Below, one piece after another: positions 19,663-27,176 of a stretch of DNA of 64,000 nucleotides (positions are counted from its first letter, which is position 1; every line of letters begins with the position of its first letter). The translations under genes and the position numbers were made by a program. The DNA is from Novosphingobium kaempferiae. GTDB lineage: Bacteria > Pseudomonadota > Alphaproteobacteria > Sphingomonadales > Sphingomonadaceae. The notes below the pieces were generated by a model, which saw nothing but the letters and a program-made list of their open reading frames with translations, did no database searches and was not told the origin of the DNA. The stretch spans positions 5,518,001-5,582,000 of the forward strand of contig NZ_CP089301.1 of the NCBI RefSeq assembly GCF_021227995.1. Reading direction: 5' to 3'.

Positions 19663-19707
19663 CTCCGAAATCCCCTCCCGGCAAGCCGGAAGAGCCTGAA
19701 ACTCCCC

Positions 19708-20601
19708 TTAGCGGAAGAGCGACAGGAGCGTCTGAGGCGCCTGGTTGGCGATCGACAGGGCCTGCACGCCCAGCTGCTGCTGAACCTGAAGGGCCTGAAG
19801 GTTCGCCGATTCCTTGGCGAGGTCGGCATCGACGAGGTTGCCGATACCCGTGGTGATCACGTCGTTCAGGTTGCTGTTGAAGGCAAGCTGACCCTCGATC
19901 TGGCGCGAACCGGCGCCCAGCTGGCTGAGACCCGCCTTCACCTTGTCGAAGAAGGTGTCGAGGTTGCCTGCCAGCGTTTTGGCCGAAGCGGCCGCGGTGG
20001 CCGAGGTCGCGTTCTCCAGGTCGGTGATCGTGGTATCGGTGCCGGAAGCCCCCATGGCGGTCGTCGCCAGGGTGGTGAAGCCCTGGTTCGCGACCGAGAG
20101 GGTGTCGCCGTCGATCGACTGCAGTGCGCTCACCTTGTCGGCGCGCGCCGGAACAGCCGGCGGACCCGCCACCGCCGCAGTGTCCTTCAGAAGGTTGGTG
20201 CCGTTGAAGTCCGAGCCATCGATGACGGTGTTGATCTGCTTCTTGAGCGAGACCAGATCCTTCGCGATGGCGGTGCGGCTTTCAACGTCCAGACCTTCGT
20301 CCGAAGCTTCGAGCGCCTTCGACTTCATCTGGTTGATGAGGTCGGAGATCTGCTCGGCACCGGCGACGGCGACGTCCGTGACGCTCTTGGCGTTGTTGAG
20401 CGAGGAAGTGACCGCGCCCAGCTTGCCAAGGTCGCCACGCAGCGACTGGGCAACCGTGTACTTCGCCGAGTCGTCCTTCGTGGACGCCACGTTCAGACCC
20501 GTGGTGATACGGCTCTGGGTGGATTCCATCGAACGGTTGGTGGCATTGAGGCTCTGGAGAGCCGCCATGGCACCAGCGTTGGTGTTGACCGAAAACGCCA
20601 T
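19708..20601 (-). CDS. fliC: Flagellin
   Basis: This 297-residue flagellin has conserved N-terminal D0/D1 helices (AMAALQSLNATNRSMESTQS, then RITTGLNVASTKDDSAKYTV) and a C-terminal D0 ending SIANQAPQTLLSLFR. The middle variable domain is short and rich in Ala and Thr. It has its own promoter-like element and terminator and is leftward. It is the only flagellin in the window. FlbT and FlaF, which regulate flagellin in other alphaproteobacteria, are both encoded in the cluster but not next to it. Confidence 0.96.
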   Translation of the reverse strand: MAFSVNTNAGAMAALQSLNATNRSMESTQSRITTGLNVASTKDDSAKYTVAQSLRGDLGKLGAVTSSLNNAKSVTDVAVAGAEQISDLINQMKSKALEASDEGLDVESRTAIAKDLVSLKKQINTVIDGSDFNGTNLLKDTAAVAGPPAVPARADKVSALQSIDGDTLSVANQGFTTLATTAMGASGTDTTITDLENATSATAAASAKTLAGNLDTFFDKVKAGLSQLGAGSRQIEGQLAFNSNLNDVITTGIGNLVDADLAKESANLQALQVQQQLGVQALSIANQAPQTLLSLFR

Positions 20602-20695
20602 TTCAATTTCCCTTCTAGGTTACCGGCCGATTCTGCGGCCTCGGCGGCAGGAAACGCTGCCGCCCGCACGTTCCGAATGAAACGGACGCACACAT

Positions 20696-20704
20696 ATTCT
20701 AGGA
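20696..20704 (-). promoter_or_regulatory. Extended -10-like element upstream of flagellin
   Basis: Read towards flagellin the sequence is TCCTAGAAT, one mismatch from the cluster-wide TCCTATAAT motif and about 95 bp before the start codon. No TTGACA-like -35 or classical sigma-28 pair was seen. The 288-bp gap between flgH and flagellin holds nothing else recognisable. Confidence 0.5.
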
Positions 20705-20889
20705 TGAGTCGTTAAAGGACGGTTTCGGGCTGTGGAAAAACTATAATCCAGGTCGCCGGGATGTCGCGGGGGCCTAGGCGCTCGCAGTAGCCGCAACAGC
20801 ACGGGCATGGCGTCGCCATGCGCAGGTCTGCGTGCCGTCTGACACTGTCAACAGGCTTTAGGTGCCGTTCAGTACACTCTCTGCGTCCG

Positions 20890-21678
20890 TCAGAACGGGA
20901 ACAGGGCGTCGTAGATCTGCTGGCCCCAGCGGGCCTGCTGGGCGTCGGTCAACTGGCCGCGCCCGCCGTAGCTGATGCGCGCTTCCGCGATCTGGCTGTG
21001 GCGGATCGAGTTGTCGCGGGCGATGTCCTCGGGCCGGATGACGCCCGAGACGACAAGCTCGCGTAGTTCGAAGTTTACACGGACTTCCTGCTTGCCACGG
21101 ATTGCGAGATTGCCGTTGGGAAGGACACTCATGACGGTCGCGGCGACGATCATGTTGATCTGCTCGGAGCGGGCGGTGTTGCCTGCGCCGACCGCGCTCG
21201 ATTTCGAGCTGGTGCTGGCGAGGTTGCCCGGGTCCGGATTGCCGGGAAGCACTTTGCCGATCTGGCTTTCGAGGCCGAGAAGCGCGGCGATCCCGGCGTT
21301 CTCGCTACCGTTGCGGGTGCGAGTGGTGGTGTTGTCGACGCGGGCGTTGTCGGCGATGTTGATGCGGATGGTGACGATGTCGCCGACGCGTGAGGCGCGC
21401 TGATCGCGGAAGAAGGCGCCGCCGCCGGTGCGGAACAGCGAGGCGCCACGGGCGGCGTCTGCTACCTTGGGGTCGCCACCGTCGGGCGCACGCTCTCCCG
21501 CCGCGTGGTTGCCGAGCGAGGGTTCGATGCGGGGAGCGACGGGTTCGCCCGCCTCGCTCATCTTCGGTGCCTTGCCGACGTTTTTGAGTCGGCCCACCGA
21601 ACCGCAGCCTGCGAGCAGCGAAGCCGAGAGAAGAGCGACTGCGAGAGTGGCGTTGAAGGTGGCGGCAGGCTTGGTCAT
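20890..21678 (-). CDS. flgH: Flagellar L-ring protein FlgH
   Basis: This 262-residue lipoprotein has a lipobox at LLSASLLAGCGS. The FlgH core follows: GGAFFRDQRASRVGDIVTIR, later GNLAIRGKQEVRVNFELREL, then VSGVIRPEDIARDNSI. It forms the outer-membrane ring of the flagellar basal body. It is the last gene of the leftward flgF-G-A-H operon. The P-ring gene flgI, often nearby, is not in the window. Confidence 0.95.
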   Translation of the reverse strand: MTKPAATFNATLAVALLSASLLAGCGSVGRLKNVGKAPKMSEAGEPVAPRIEPSLGNHAAGERAPDGGDPKVADAARGASLFRTGGGAFFRDQRASRVGDIVTIRINIADNARVDNTTTRTRNGSENAGIAALLGLESQIGKVLPGNPDPGNLASTSSKSSAVGAGNTARSEQINMIVAATVMSVLPNGNLAIRGKQEVRVNFELRELVVSGVIRPEDIARDNSIRHSQIAEARISYGGRGQLTDAQQARWGQQIYDALFPF

Positions 21679-21689
21679 TCAGGACAGTC

Positions 21690-22115
21690 CTAAGGCGCGG
21701 AAATGCGCACTTCGCCGGAAGCGGCGGCAACGCCTTCAAGCGTGCGGTTGGTGGCGAGGTTCAGCACGCGCACCGGATCGCCCTTGCCCGCGTCGGCCAG
21801 CGCGCGGCCGGGCGAGGTGATGCGCAGCGCGCCGGAAACGAGAGCGATCGTCACGTTCTCGCCGCGACGCACGAGGCGGGGTGGCGCGACGTCGGCGGCC
21901 CGGACGGGCGCGCCCGCGTTCAGGCGGTGGGTGGCTTCCTGCCCGGCGGCTTCCAGCGGGCTCAGCGCACCGCGCGCGATCGCGGGAGAAACCGGTGCGG
22001 TTCCGAAGTCCGTGCGGGAGAGCACCTCGCCCCGCTCCACCGTGCGGGCCAGCACGGGCGTCGCTTCGCCGCCCGAAGCAGCCGCAGTGGCAAGCAGGAG
22101 CAGGGTCGACAGCAT
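21690..22115 (-). CDS. flgA: Flagellar P-ring assembly chaperone FlgA
   Basis: The 141-residue product starts with a signal peptide (MLSTLLLLATAAASGG). It has the SAF-like domain RTVERGEVLSRTDFG, LNAGAPVRAADV and a C-terminal LRITSPGRALADAGKGDPV then RVLNLATNRTLEG. It is short compared with many FlgA proteins, holding essentially the C-terminal functional domain. Its ATG overlaps the flgG stop (TGATG). It is a periplasmic chaperone for FlgI. Confidence 0.88.
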   Translation of the reverse strand: MLSTLLLLATAAASGGEATPVLARTVERGEVLSRTDFGTAPVSPAIARGALSPLEAAGQEATHRLNAGAPVRAADVAPPRLVRRGENVTIALVSGALRITSPGRALADAGKGDPVRVLNLATNRTLEGVAAASGEVRISAP

Positions 22116-22900
22116 CAGACGGTCTGGGTCGAGGTCTGGAGCATCTCGTCGGCGGTCTTGAGCACGCGGCTGTTCATCTCGTAGGCGCGCTGCGCGGTGA
22201 TGAGCGCGGTGATTTCCGAGACCGGGTTGACGTTCGACGCTTCGATGAAGCCCTGGCTCAGCGTTCCGTAGGCGGGCTGACCGGGAGTGGAGATCATCGG
22301 CTGACCCGAAGCGCCGGTCTCGACGAAAAGACTGTCGCCGATGGCTTCGAGGCCGGCCTCGTTGATGAAGGTCGCGAGTTCGAGCTGGCCGACCGTCTGC
22401 ATCTCCGCCTGCCCGGCCAGCTTCACCTGCACTTCGCCGGTCTTGGAAACCGAGACGCTGAGCGCGCCCTGCGGGATGGTGATGTCGGGCTGCACGCGGT
22501 AGCCGTCGGCGGTCACCAGTTCGCCCTGATCGGAAAGCTGGAACGAGCCCGAGCGCGTGTAGCCGAGGTCGCCGCTCGGCAGCATGATCTGGAAGTAGCC
22601 GGGGCCGTCGATGGCGAGGTCGTACTGGTTGCCGGTGTTGGTCAGCGCGCCCTGCTCGGTGATGCGGTAAATGCCGCCGGTCTTCACGCCCGCGCCGATC
22701 TGGATGCCCGAGGGAACCTTGGTGCCGTCCGCGCTGGTCGCCGCGCCGGGGCGCGAGACCTGCTGGTAGAGCAGGTCCTGGAACTCCGCCCGCTGCCGCT
22801 TGAATCCGGTGGTGTTCATGTTGGCGATGTTGTTCGAAATGACGTCGACGTTGGTCTGCTGGGCCAGCATCCCGGTCGAGGCGATGGAGAGCGAACGCAT
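22115..22900 (-). CDS. flgG: Flagellar distal rod protein FlgG
   Basis: This 261-residue protein begins MRSLSIASTGMLAQQTNVDV, the normal FlgG start and the reason ATG 22900 was chosen over a longer open frame. It contains the rod motif NNIANMNTTGFKRQRAEFQD and ends with ALITAQRAYEMNSRVLKTAD. Length and both terminal heptad regions match FlgG. It lies between flgF (26-bp gap) and flgA (1-bp overlap). Confidence 0.96.
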   Translation of the reverse strand: MRSLSIASTGMLAQQTNVDVISNNIANMNTTGFKRQRAEFQDLLYQQVSRPGAATSADGTKVPSGIQIGAGVKTGGIYRITEQGALTNTGNQYDLAIDGPGYFQIMLPSGDLGYTRSGSFQLSDQGELVTADGYRVQPDITIPQGALSVSVSKTGEVQVKLAGQAEMQTVGQLELATFINEAGLEAIGDSLFVETGASGQPMISTPGQPAYGTLSQGFIEASNVNPVSEITALITAQRAYEMNSRVLKTADEMLQTSTQTV

Positions 22901-22926
22901 GGGCGGATCCTTCGTTTGGGGCGGGC

Positions 22927-23670
22927 TCAGCCCAGCTTGCTGAGGCGGTCGATGGCGCGGCGGCGCATGTCGGCGAGGTCGGACGAGAGGCGCTGGCTGG
23001 TCTGGTAGGAGCGCAGGATCTCGACCATGTGGGTGGTTTCGGAAATCGCCTCGACGTTGGAGGCCTCGACGCCACCGGAGCGCAGCTTTGTCTGCGCGGC
23101 GGTGAGCAGGGTGCCGCCGGTGCCGGCCAGCATCCCGTCGCCGCGCGCTTCGAGCAGGTTCTCGTCGGTGAAGCCGGTCACGGCGATGCGGCCCACCGCG
23201 TCCTCGCCCGCCATGACGGTGCCGTCGGCGGTGATCTTCAACTGCGCGAGCTGGTCGACCGGGACGGCGATGGGGCGGCCGTTCTCGTCGAGCAGTCGCT
23301 GGCCGCCGGAGGTCGCGAGTTCGCCGCTGTCCAGTATCTTGATGAAACCCGCGCGGGTGTAGCCGGTGGAGCCGTCCGGCATCTCGACGTTGAGGTAGCC
23401 CGGTCCCTCGATCATCACGTCGAGCGGGTTGCCGGTGGACTGGAACGCGCCCTGCGCGATGTCGTGGACCGCGCCGTAGTCGAGCACGTAGGAGGTCTTG
23501 CGCGCGTCCTGCACGGGGGCCTGCTGCGCGGTCTCGACATACTCGTGGAACAGCGCCTGCTCGCGCTTGTAGCCGGGCGTGGAGACGTTCGCCATGTTGT
23601 TGGCGGCCACGTCGAGCTGGCGGCGCAGGGCCTGCTCGTGACTCAGGAGGACGAAGGCGGAAACGTCCAT
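22927..23670 (-). CDS. flgF: Flagellar proximal rod protein FlgF
   Basis: This 247-residue protein starts at MDVSAFVLLSHEQALRRQLD. It has the rod signature NNMANVSTPGYKREQALFHE and ends with a short C-terminal helix (MVEILRSYQTSQRLSSDLAD). It is the first gene of the leftward flgF-flgG-flgA-flgH operon. A palindromic promoter-like element lies about 80 bp upstream, shared with the divergent fliL operon. Confidence 0.94.
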   Translation of the reverse strand: MDVSAFVLLSHEQALRRQLDVAANNMANVSTPGYKREQALFHEYVETAQQAPVQDARKTSYVLDYGAVHDIAQGAFQSTGNPLDVMIEGPGYLNVEMPDGSTGYTRAGFIKILDSGELATSGGQRLLDENGRPIAVPVDQLAQLKITADGTVMAGEDAVGRIAVTGFTDENLLEARGDGMLAGTGGTLLTAAQTKLRSGGVEASNVEAISETTHMVEILRSYQTSQRLSSDLADMRRRAIDRLSKLG

Positions 23671-23746
23671 CGGCGGACCCCGGAAAGCTAGCGATACGAA
23701 AAATCTCGGCATAACCCGGGAAAGGCACGCCCCGACCGGATCACAA

Positions 23747-23760
23747 TCCTATATATAGGA
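23747..23760. promoter_or_regulatory. Palindromic divergent promoter-like element (flgF/fliL)
   Basis: TCCTATATATAGGA is a perfect 14-bp palindrome, so it reads TCCTATATA in both directions. It lies 82 bp from flgF and 69 bp from the fliL start. It is the most symmetrical copy of the TCCTATAAT-like motif found before most flagellar units, and could serve both strands. Confidence 0.6.
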
Positions 23761-23823
23761 ATGAAATCGCGCGCGCGGATGCGTGCCCGAGAATTGGCGG
23801 ATCGATTTCCGAAGGGGTACTGC

Positions 23824-24351
23824 GTGAGCGACGAAGCGACCGAGGTCGCGCCGGTCGATGGGGCCGAGGCGAAGAAGAAGGGTGGCAAGGGCCGCCTGAT
23901 CGCGATCGCCGTCGTCGCCGTCGGCATGATCGCGGGCGCGGGCGGCGTGTGGTGGTTCACCCAGCGCGGCGGCAGCGAGCACGCGGATGAAAAGACCGCG
24001 GAAGCGCCTGCGGAAGCCCCGGCGGAGGGTGCGGCATCGGCCGATCCCTCGGCGTCCTACATCGAAGTGCCGCCGATGATGGTCAACCTGCGCGGCGGCG
24101 GTGCGCAGGCGAAGTTCGTGAAAGTGCGCTTCATCATCGTCGCCGCCGACGGCAAGACCGACGCGGTCAAGGCGCGCCTGCCGGTGATCCTAGACGCGTT
24201 GCAGCCGTTCCTGCGCGAACTGCGGCCCGACGATCTCAACGGCTCCGCCGCCGTGTTCCGCATCAAGGAAGAGATGATGCGCCGCTCCACCGAGGCGCTG
24301 GGCGCGGGCATGGTGCGCGACGTGCTGATCCAGGATCTGATCCAGCAGTGA
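23824..24351 (+). CDS. fliL: Flagellar basal-body associated protein FliL
   Basis: The product has one membrane span (LIAIAVVAVGMIAGAGGVWW). A linker rich in Ala, Glu and Pro follows, then the FliL domain (YIEVPPMMVNLRGGGAQAKF, then VKVRFIIVAA). GTG 23824 with AAGGGG upstream is preferred; an in-frame ATG at 23761 would start inside the promoter palindrome. FliL surrounds the stator in the inner membrane. The stop overlaps the fliM start by 4 bp. Confidence 0.9.
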   Translation: MSDEATEVAPVDGAEAKKKGGKGRLIAIAVVAVGMIAGAGGVWWFTQRGGSEHADEKTAEAPAEAPAEGAASADPSASYIEVPPMMVNLRGGGAQAKFVKVRFIIVAADGKTDAVKARLPVILDALQPFLRELRPDDLNGSAAVFRIKEEMMRRSTEALGAGMVRDVLIQDLIQQ

Positions 24352-25313
24352 CGAGCGGCGGCGGCCCTCATGGCGGCGACGAGCCGATCCGGCTGGCGGC
24401 GGTGGACGGCGAGTCCGTGCCGAGGCGGGGACTCAAGGCCGTGCTTGATTCCAACGTCATCAACCACGAGCGCCTGCCGATGCTCGAGGTGGTCTGCGAG
24501 CGCATGGTACGCGCCTTCGCGACCTCGATGCGCAACCTGACCTCGGACGCGATCGAAGTGAACCTCGAGGCGATCACCTCGGTCCGCTTCGGCGATTTCA
24601 TGGACAGGCAGGCGCTGCCCGCGATGTTCGGCGTGTTCCAGGTCAAGCCCTGGGAGAGCTACGGCGTCGTCACCGTCGATGCCGGGCTTATCTACGGCAT
24701 CGTCGACGCGCTGCTCGGCGGGCGGGGCGGCACGCGCACGCTGCCGCCCGAGGGCCGCACCTTCACCACCATCGAATCCAGCCTCGTCTCGCGCGTGGTG
24801 CAGATGGCGCTGGACGACCTGGCCTCCGCCTTCGAGGAGATCGCGCCGGTCCAGATGGGGCTGGAGCGCATGGAACTGAGCCCGCGCTTCGCCGCCATCG
24901 CCGAGCCGAGCAATGCCGCCGCCGTCGCCACCTATCGCGTCTCGATGGAGGGGCGCGGCGGTCTGTTCTCGATCCTCCTGCCTTACGCCACGATCGAGCC
25001 GGTGCGCGACAAGCTGCTCCAGCGCTTCATGGGCGAGAAGCTGGGCCGCGACCGCATCTGGGCCGATCACATGGCCAGCGAACTCTACAACACGCAGGTC
25101 ACGGTCGACGTGGTGCTGGGCGAGAAGCTGATGTCGCTGCGCGACGTGCGCGATCTTCAGGTGGGGCAGACCATCGCGCTCAACCTCAGCCCGGACGACG
25201 CGCTGCAGGTCCATTGCGGCGGCGTGCCGCTGGGCCGCGCGCACATCGGCCAGCGTTCCAGCAACATCGCCATCCGCATGGCCACCGACATCGCGAAGGG
25301 GTATCCGAAATGA
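24348..25313 (+). CDS. fliM: Flagellar motor switch protein FliM
   Basis: This 321-residue protein has the middle CheC-like domain (LPAMFGVFQVKPWESYGVVT; IVDALLGGRGG) and a C-terminal SpoA domain (VTVDVVLGEKLMSLRDVRDL). The N-terminal CheY-binding segment (LDSNVINHERLPMLE region) is present but divergent. It starts with GTG overlapping the fliL stop. With FliN it forms the C-ring; FliG is not encoded here. Confidence 0.94.
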   Translation: MTSGGGPHGGDEPIRLAAVDGESVPRRGLKAVLDSNVINHERLPMLEVVCERMVRAFATSMRNLTSDAIEVNLEAITSVRFGDFMDRQALPAMFGVFQVKPWESYGVVTVDAGLIYGIVDALLGGRGGTRTLPPEGRTFTTIESSLVSRVVQMALDDLASAFEEIAPVQMGLERMELSPRFAAIAEPSNAAAVATYRVSMEGRGGLFSILLPYATIEPVRDKLLQRFMGEKLGRDRIWADHMASELYNTQVTVDVVLGEKLMSLRDVRDLQVGQTIALNLSPDDALQVHCGGVPLGRAHIGQRSSNIAIRMATDIAKGYPK

Positions 25314-25843
25314 CCGCAGGTTTTACTTGGGCAACCGCGATCAACCTCGCCCTCGTGCTGCTGTGCCTGTGCGTGATGGTTCAGGCGATCCGCATGGACC
25401 GCCGCATCCGCGCGCTGCGCGACGGACATCTGGAACAGGCGGTCGAGAAGCTCGACCATGCGACGCACCAGGCGCGGATCGTGCTGGCGGACCTCAAGCG
25501 CGTGCTCTCCACCGATGCGGCGGCGCAGGGCGAGATGCTGAACGCTGCGCGCGAACTGCGCGATGAGCTGTCGGTGATGGTCGGCGTCGGCAATTCGGTG
25601 GCCGAGCGCATCGTCGATGCGGCGGACAAGGCGCGCGTCGCCGAGGCGGGCGTGCGCCGCCGTTCCGCCCGCTGGCGCGAGGAAGCCGACGCCGTGCTGC
25701 GTGCCGAGGAATCCACGCGGCGTGAGGCAGTGCCCGCCGTTGCGACATCCGCAGCGGGCGCGACTGCGGAGACGCGCGACCTCAGCAGCATCGTGTTCGA
25801 TCTCACTTCGGCGCGCGGGCCGCGTGGAAGCGCCGTCGCGTGA
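25310..25843 (+). CDS. DUF6468-like flagellar-cluster membrane protein
   Basis: This 177-residue protein has one N-terminal membrane helix ([18 protein letters not shown]). A long charged coiled coil follows ([20 protein letters not shown] and [20 protein letters not shown]). Its ATG overlaps the fliM stop and its end overlaps the MotE-like gene. Proteins of this shape are found between fliM and motE in alphaproteobacterial flagellar loci; their job is unknown. Confidence 0.75.
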   Translation: MTAGFTWATAINLALVLLCLCVMVQAIRMDRRIRALRDGHLEQAVEKLDHATHQARIVLADLKRVLSTDAAAQGEMLNAARELRDELSVMVGVGNSVAERIVDAADKARVAEAGVRRRSARWREEADAVLRAEESTRREAVPAVATSAAGATAETRDLSSIVFDLTSARGPRGSAVA

Positions 25844-26406
25844 TAAAGGCGCTGACCCGTCCCACCCGGCTGATGCTGGGCGTCGCGGCGGCGGCGGCGG
25901 TGGCCAACGCCATCGCCTTCGCGGCATCGGCGGACATCGTCGGCGGCGGGGATACCGGGCGTCTCGGCGCGTCGCTGCAGGATGCGACGGCGCGGCGTGA
26001 CCGCACTTCGGCGGCGGAGAAGCGCAAGCTGGAAATGCGCGAGCAGGCGGTGCGTGCCGGAGAGGCCCGGCTTGCGGGACAGATGAAGCAGCAGCAGGAC
26101 CAGCAGGCGGCCGCTGCGGCCAAGGGTGCGCAAGGCGCTGCCGGGCCGTCCGTCCCCTACGACAACCTTGCGCGCATCTACCAGACGATGAAGCCCAATC
26201 GCGCCGGTCCGATCTTCGAGAAGCTCGATATAGAGGTGCAGAAGGAAGTCGCCAGCCGGATGCGTGAGCGGGCGACGGCGCAGATCATGGCGAACATGTC
26301 GCCCAACGGCGCGGTGGCGCTGTCGATGGCGCTGGCCGGTCGCAAGGTGGTTCCGGCGCCTGCGGGCGGCGCCAGGGCGCTGGCACGCGGACCGGCGGCG
26401 AAGTAG
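25840..26406 (+). CDS. MotE-like flagellar motor chaperone
   Basis: This 188-residue protein has an N-terminal signal or anchor and a coiled coil ([20 protein letters not shown]). The C-terminal MotE/MgtE-N domain reads [20 protein letters not shown], then [15 protein letters not shown] and AQIMANMSP. In rhizobia MotE is a periplasmic chaperone for MotC. No motC is visible in the window, so its partner here may differ. It starts GTG inside the previous stop (GTGA). Confidence 0.78.
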   Translation: MIKALTRPTRLMLGVAAAAAVANAIAFAASADIVGGGDTGRLGASLQDATARRDRTSAAEKRKLEMREQAVRAGEARLAGQMKQQQDQQAAAAAKGAQGAAGPSVPYDNLARIYQTMKPNRAGPIFEKLDIEVQKEVASRMRERATAQIMANMSPNGAVALSMALAGRKVVPAPAGGARALARGPAAK

Positions 26407-26409
26407 CGC

Positions 26410-26847
26410 CTAGCGCTGCATCGCCGAGACCTTGACGATCAGCACCTTGTCGATCGCGGCATCGACGCGCTTGAGCGGCGGGGCGATCATCGCCGAGAGC
26501 CGCGCCACGTCGACCGGGGCGAAGCGCGAGGCGCGCAGGCGGGCGAATTCGATGGCGGCAGGAAGCACGGCGGCGCGCAGTTCGGGCATCCGCTTGCCGA
26601 GCGCGGCGGCATCGTCTCCCGTCTTCGCCTGCACGACGACGGTCAGGTGCAGCACCCCGTCGACGCGGCCGCCGTCGACGATCGGCACGTCAATCTCTTC
26701 CAGCGGCAGGAACGAGGCGTCGGCGGGCGGCATTTCGGCGGCCTTGCGCGGATCGGTGTTGGCGGCGAAGGCAGGCAGCGGCCCGGTGAGCGGGACGGCC
26801 ATCAGCAGCGCGGCGACGGTGCGCAGGCAGGTACGCAGGGCAGGCAT
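26410..26847 (-). CDS. Secreted protein of the flagellar cluster, possibly FliL-like
   Basis: This 145-residue protein has a signal peptide (TCLRTVAALLMAVPLTGPLPAFA). The mature domain contains FLPLEEIDVPIVDGGRVDGV and LHLTVVVQAKTGDDAAALG, a strand-helix pattern reminiscent of FliL domains, and ends IDKVLIVKVSAMQR. It is a single leftward gene, convergent with the MotE-like gene (3-bp gap), with its own TCCTATTAT element. The function is unknown; the FliL relation is weak. Confidence 0.6.
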   Translation of the reverse strand: MPALRTCLRTVAALLMAVPLTGPLPAFAANTDPRKAAEMPPADASFLPLEEIDVPIVDGGRVDGVLHLTVVVQAKTGDDAAALGKRMPELRAAVLPAAIEFARLRASRFAPVDVARLSAMIAPPLKRVDAAIDKVLIVKVSAMQR

Positions 26848-26884
26848 GAGAACTCCGGTAAGCGGTCCGCGCGGGAGGCTGTCG

Positions 26885-26897
26885 GTCTATAATAGGA
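26885..26897. promoter_or_regulatory. Divergent extended -10-like element (26847- / 26922+)
   Basis: Rightward it reads GTCTATAAT, 29 bp before the ATG at 26922. Leftward the overlapping bases read TCCTATTAT, 42 bp before the start at 26847. One short AT-rich block thus matches the cluster motif on both strands. Confidence 0.55.
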
Positions 26898-26921
26898 TGA
26901 AACTTGAGGAGTCCCGTTGAG

Positions 26922-27176
26922 ATGAGCGATGATCGGCGTCCGGCCAAGGTCAGGGTCGTATCCGCCGGTGCCCCGATTCCGGCGGAGGCGGTGCCCGCGC
27001 GGCGTCGCGGCGACCGGGCGGAGGAGCTGGAGGCGCCTGCCGTCGCGATCGCCGCCAAGAAGCAGGACGCGAGCCTGCTTTGGGTCGTCGGGGCGGTGGG
27101 GCTGTTCCTTGTCGGGTGCGTCGTCGGCGGCGCGCTTTTCGTGCTTTCCGGGCTGGCTTCGGCGACGCCGCTGTGA
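26922..27176 (+). CDS. Small single-span membrane protein, flagellar cluster
   Basis: The 84-residue product has a basic, Pro/Ala-rich cytoplasmic N-terminus (RRPAKVRVVSAGAPIPAEAV) and one C-terminal helix (LLWVVGAVGLFLVGCVVGGA). ATG 26922 has GAGGAG about 10 bases upstream; an in-frame TTG at 26904 is less likely. It overlaps the following 582-codon gene by 4 bp, so the two are coupled. No known family was recognised. Confidence 0.7.
   Translation: MSDDRRPAKVRVVSAGAPIPAEAVPARRRGDRAEELEAPAVAIAAKKQDASLLWVVGAVGLFLVGCVVGGALFVLSGLASATPL

Noticed and set aside
23761..23823. Upstream ATG start for fliL
   Set aside because: It would begin directly at the edge of the promoter palindrome and adds a basic segment not found in FliL; GTG 23824 has a proper ribosome site.
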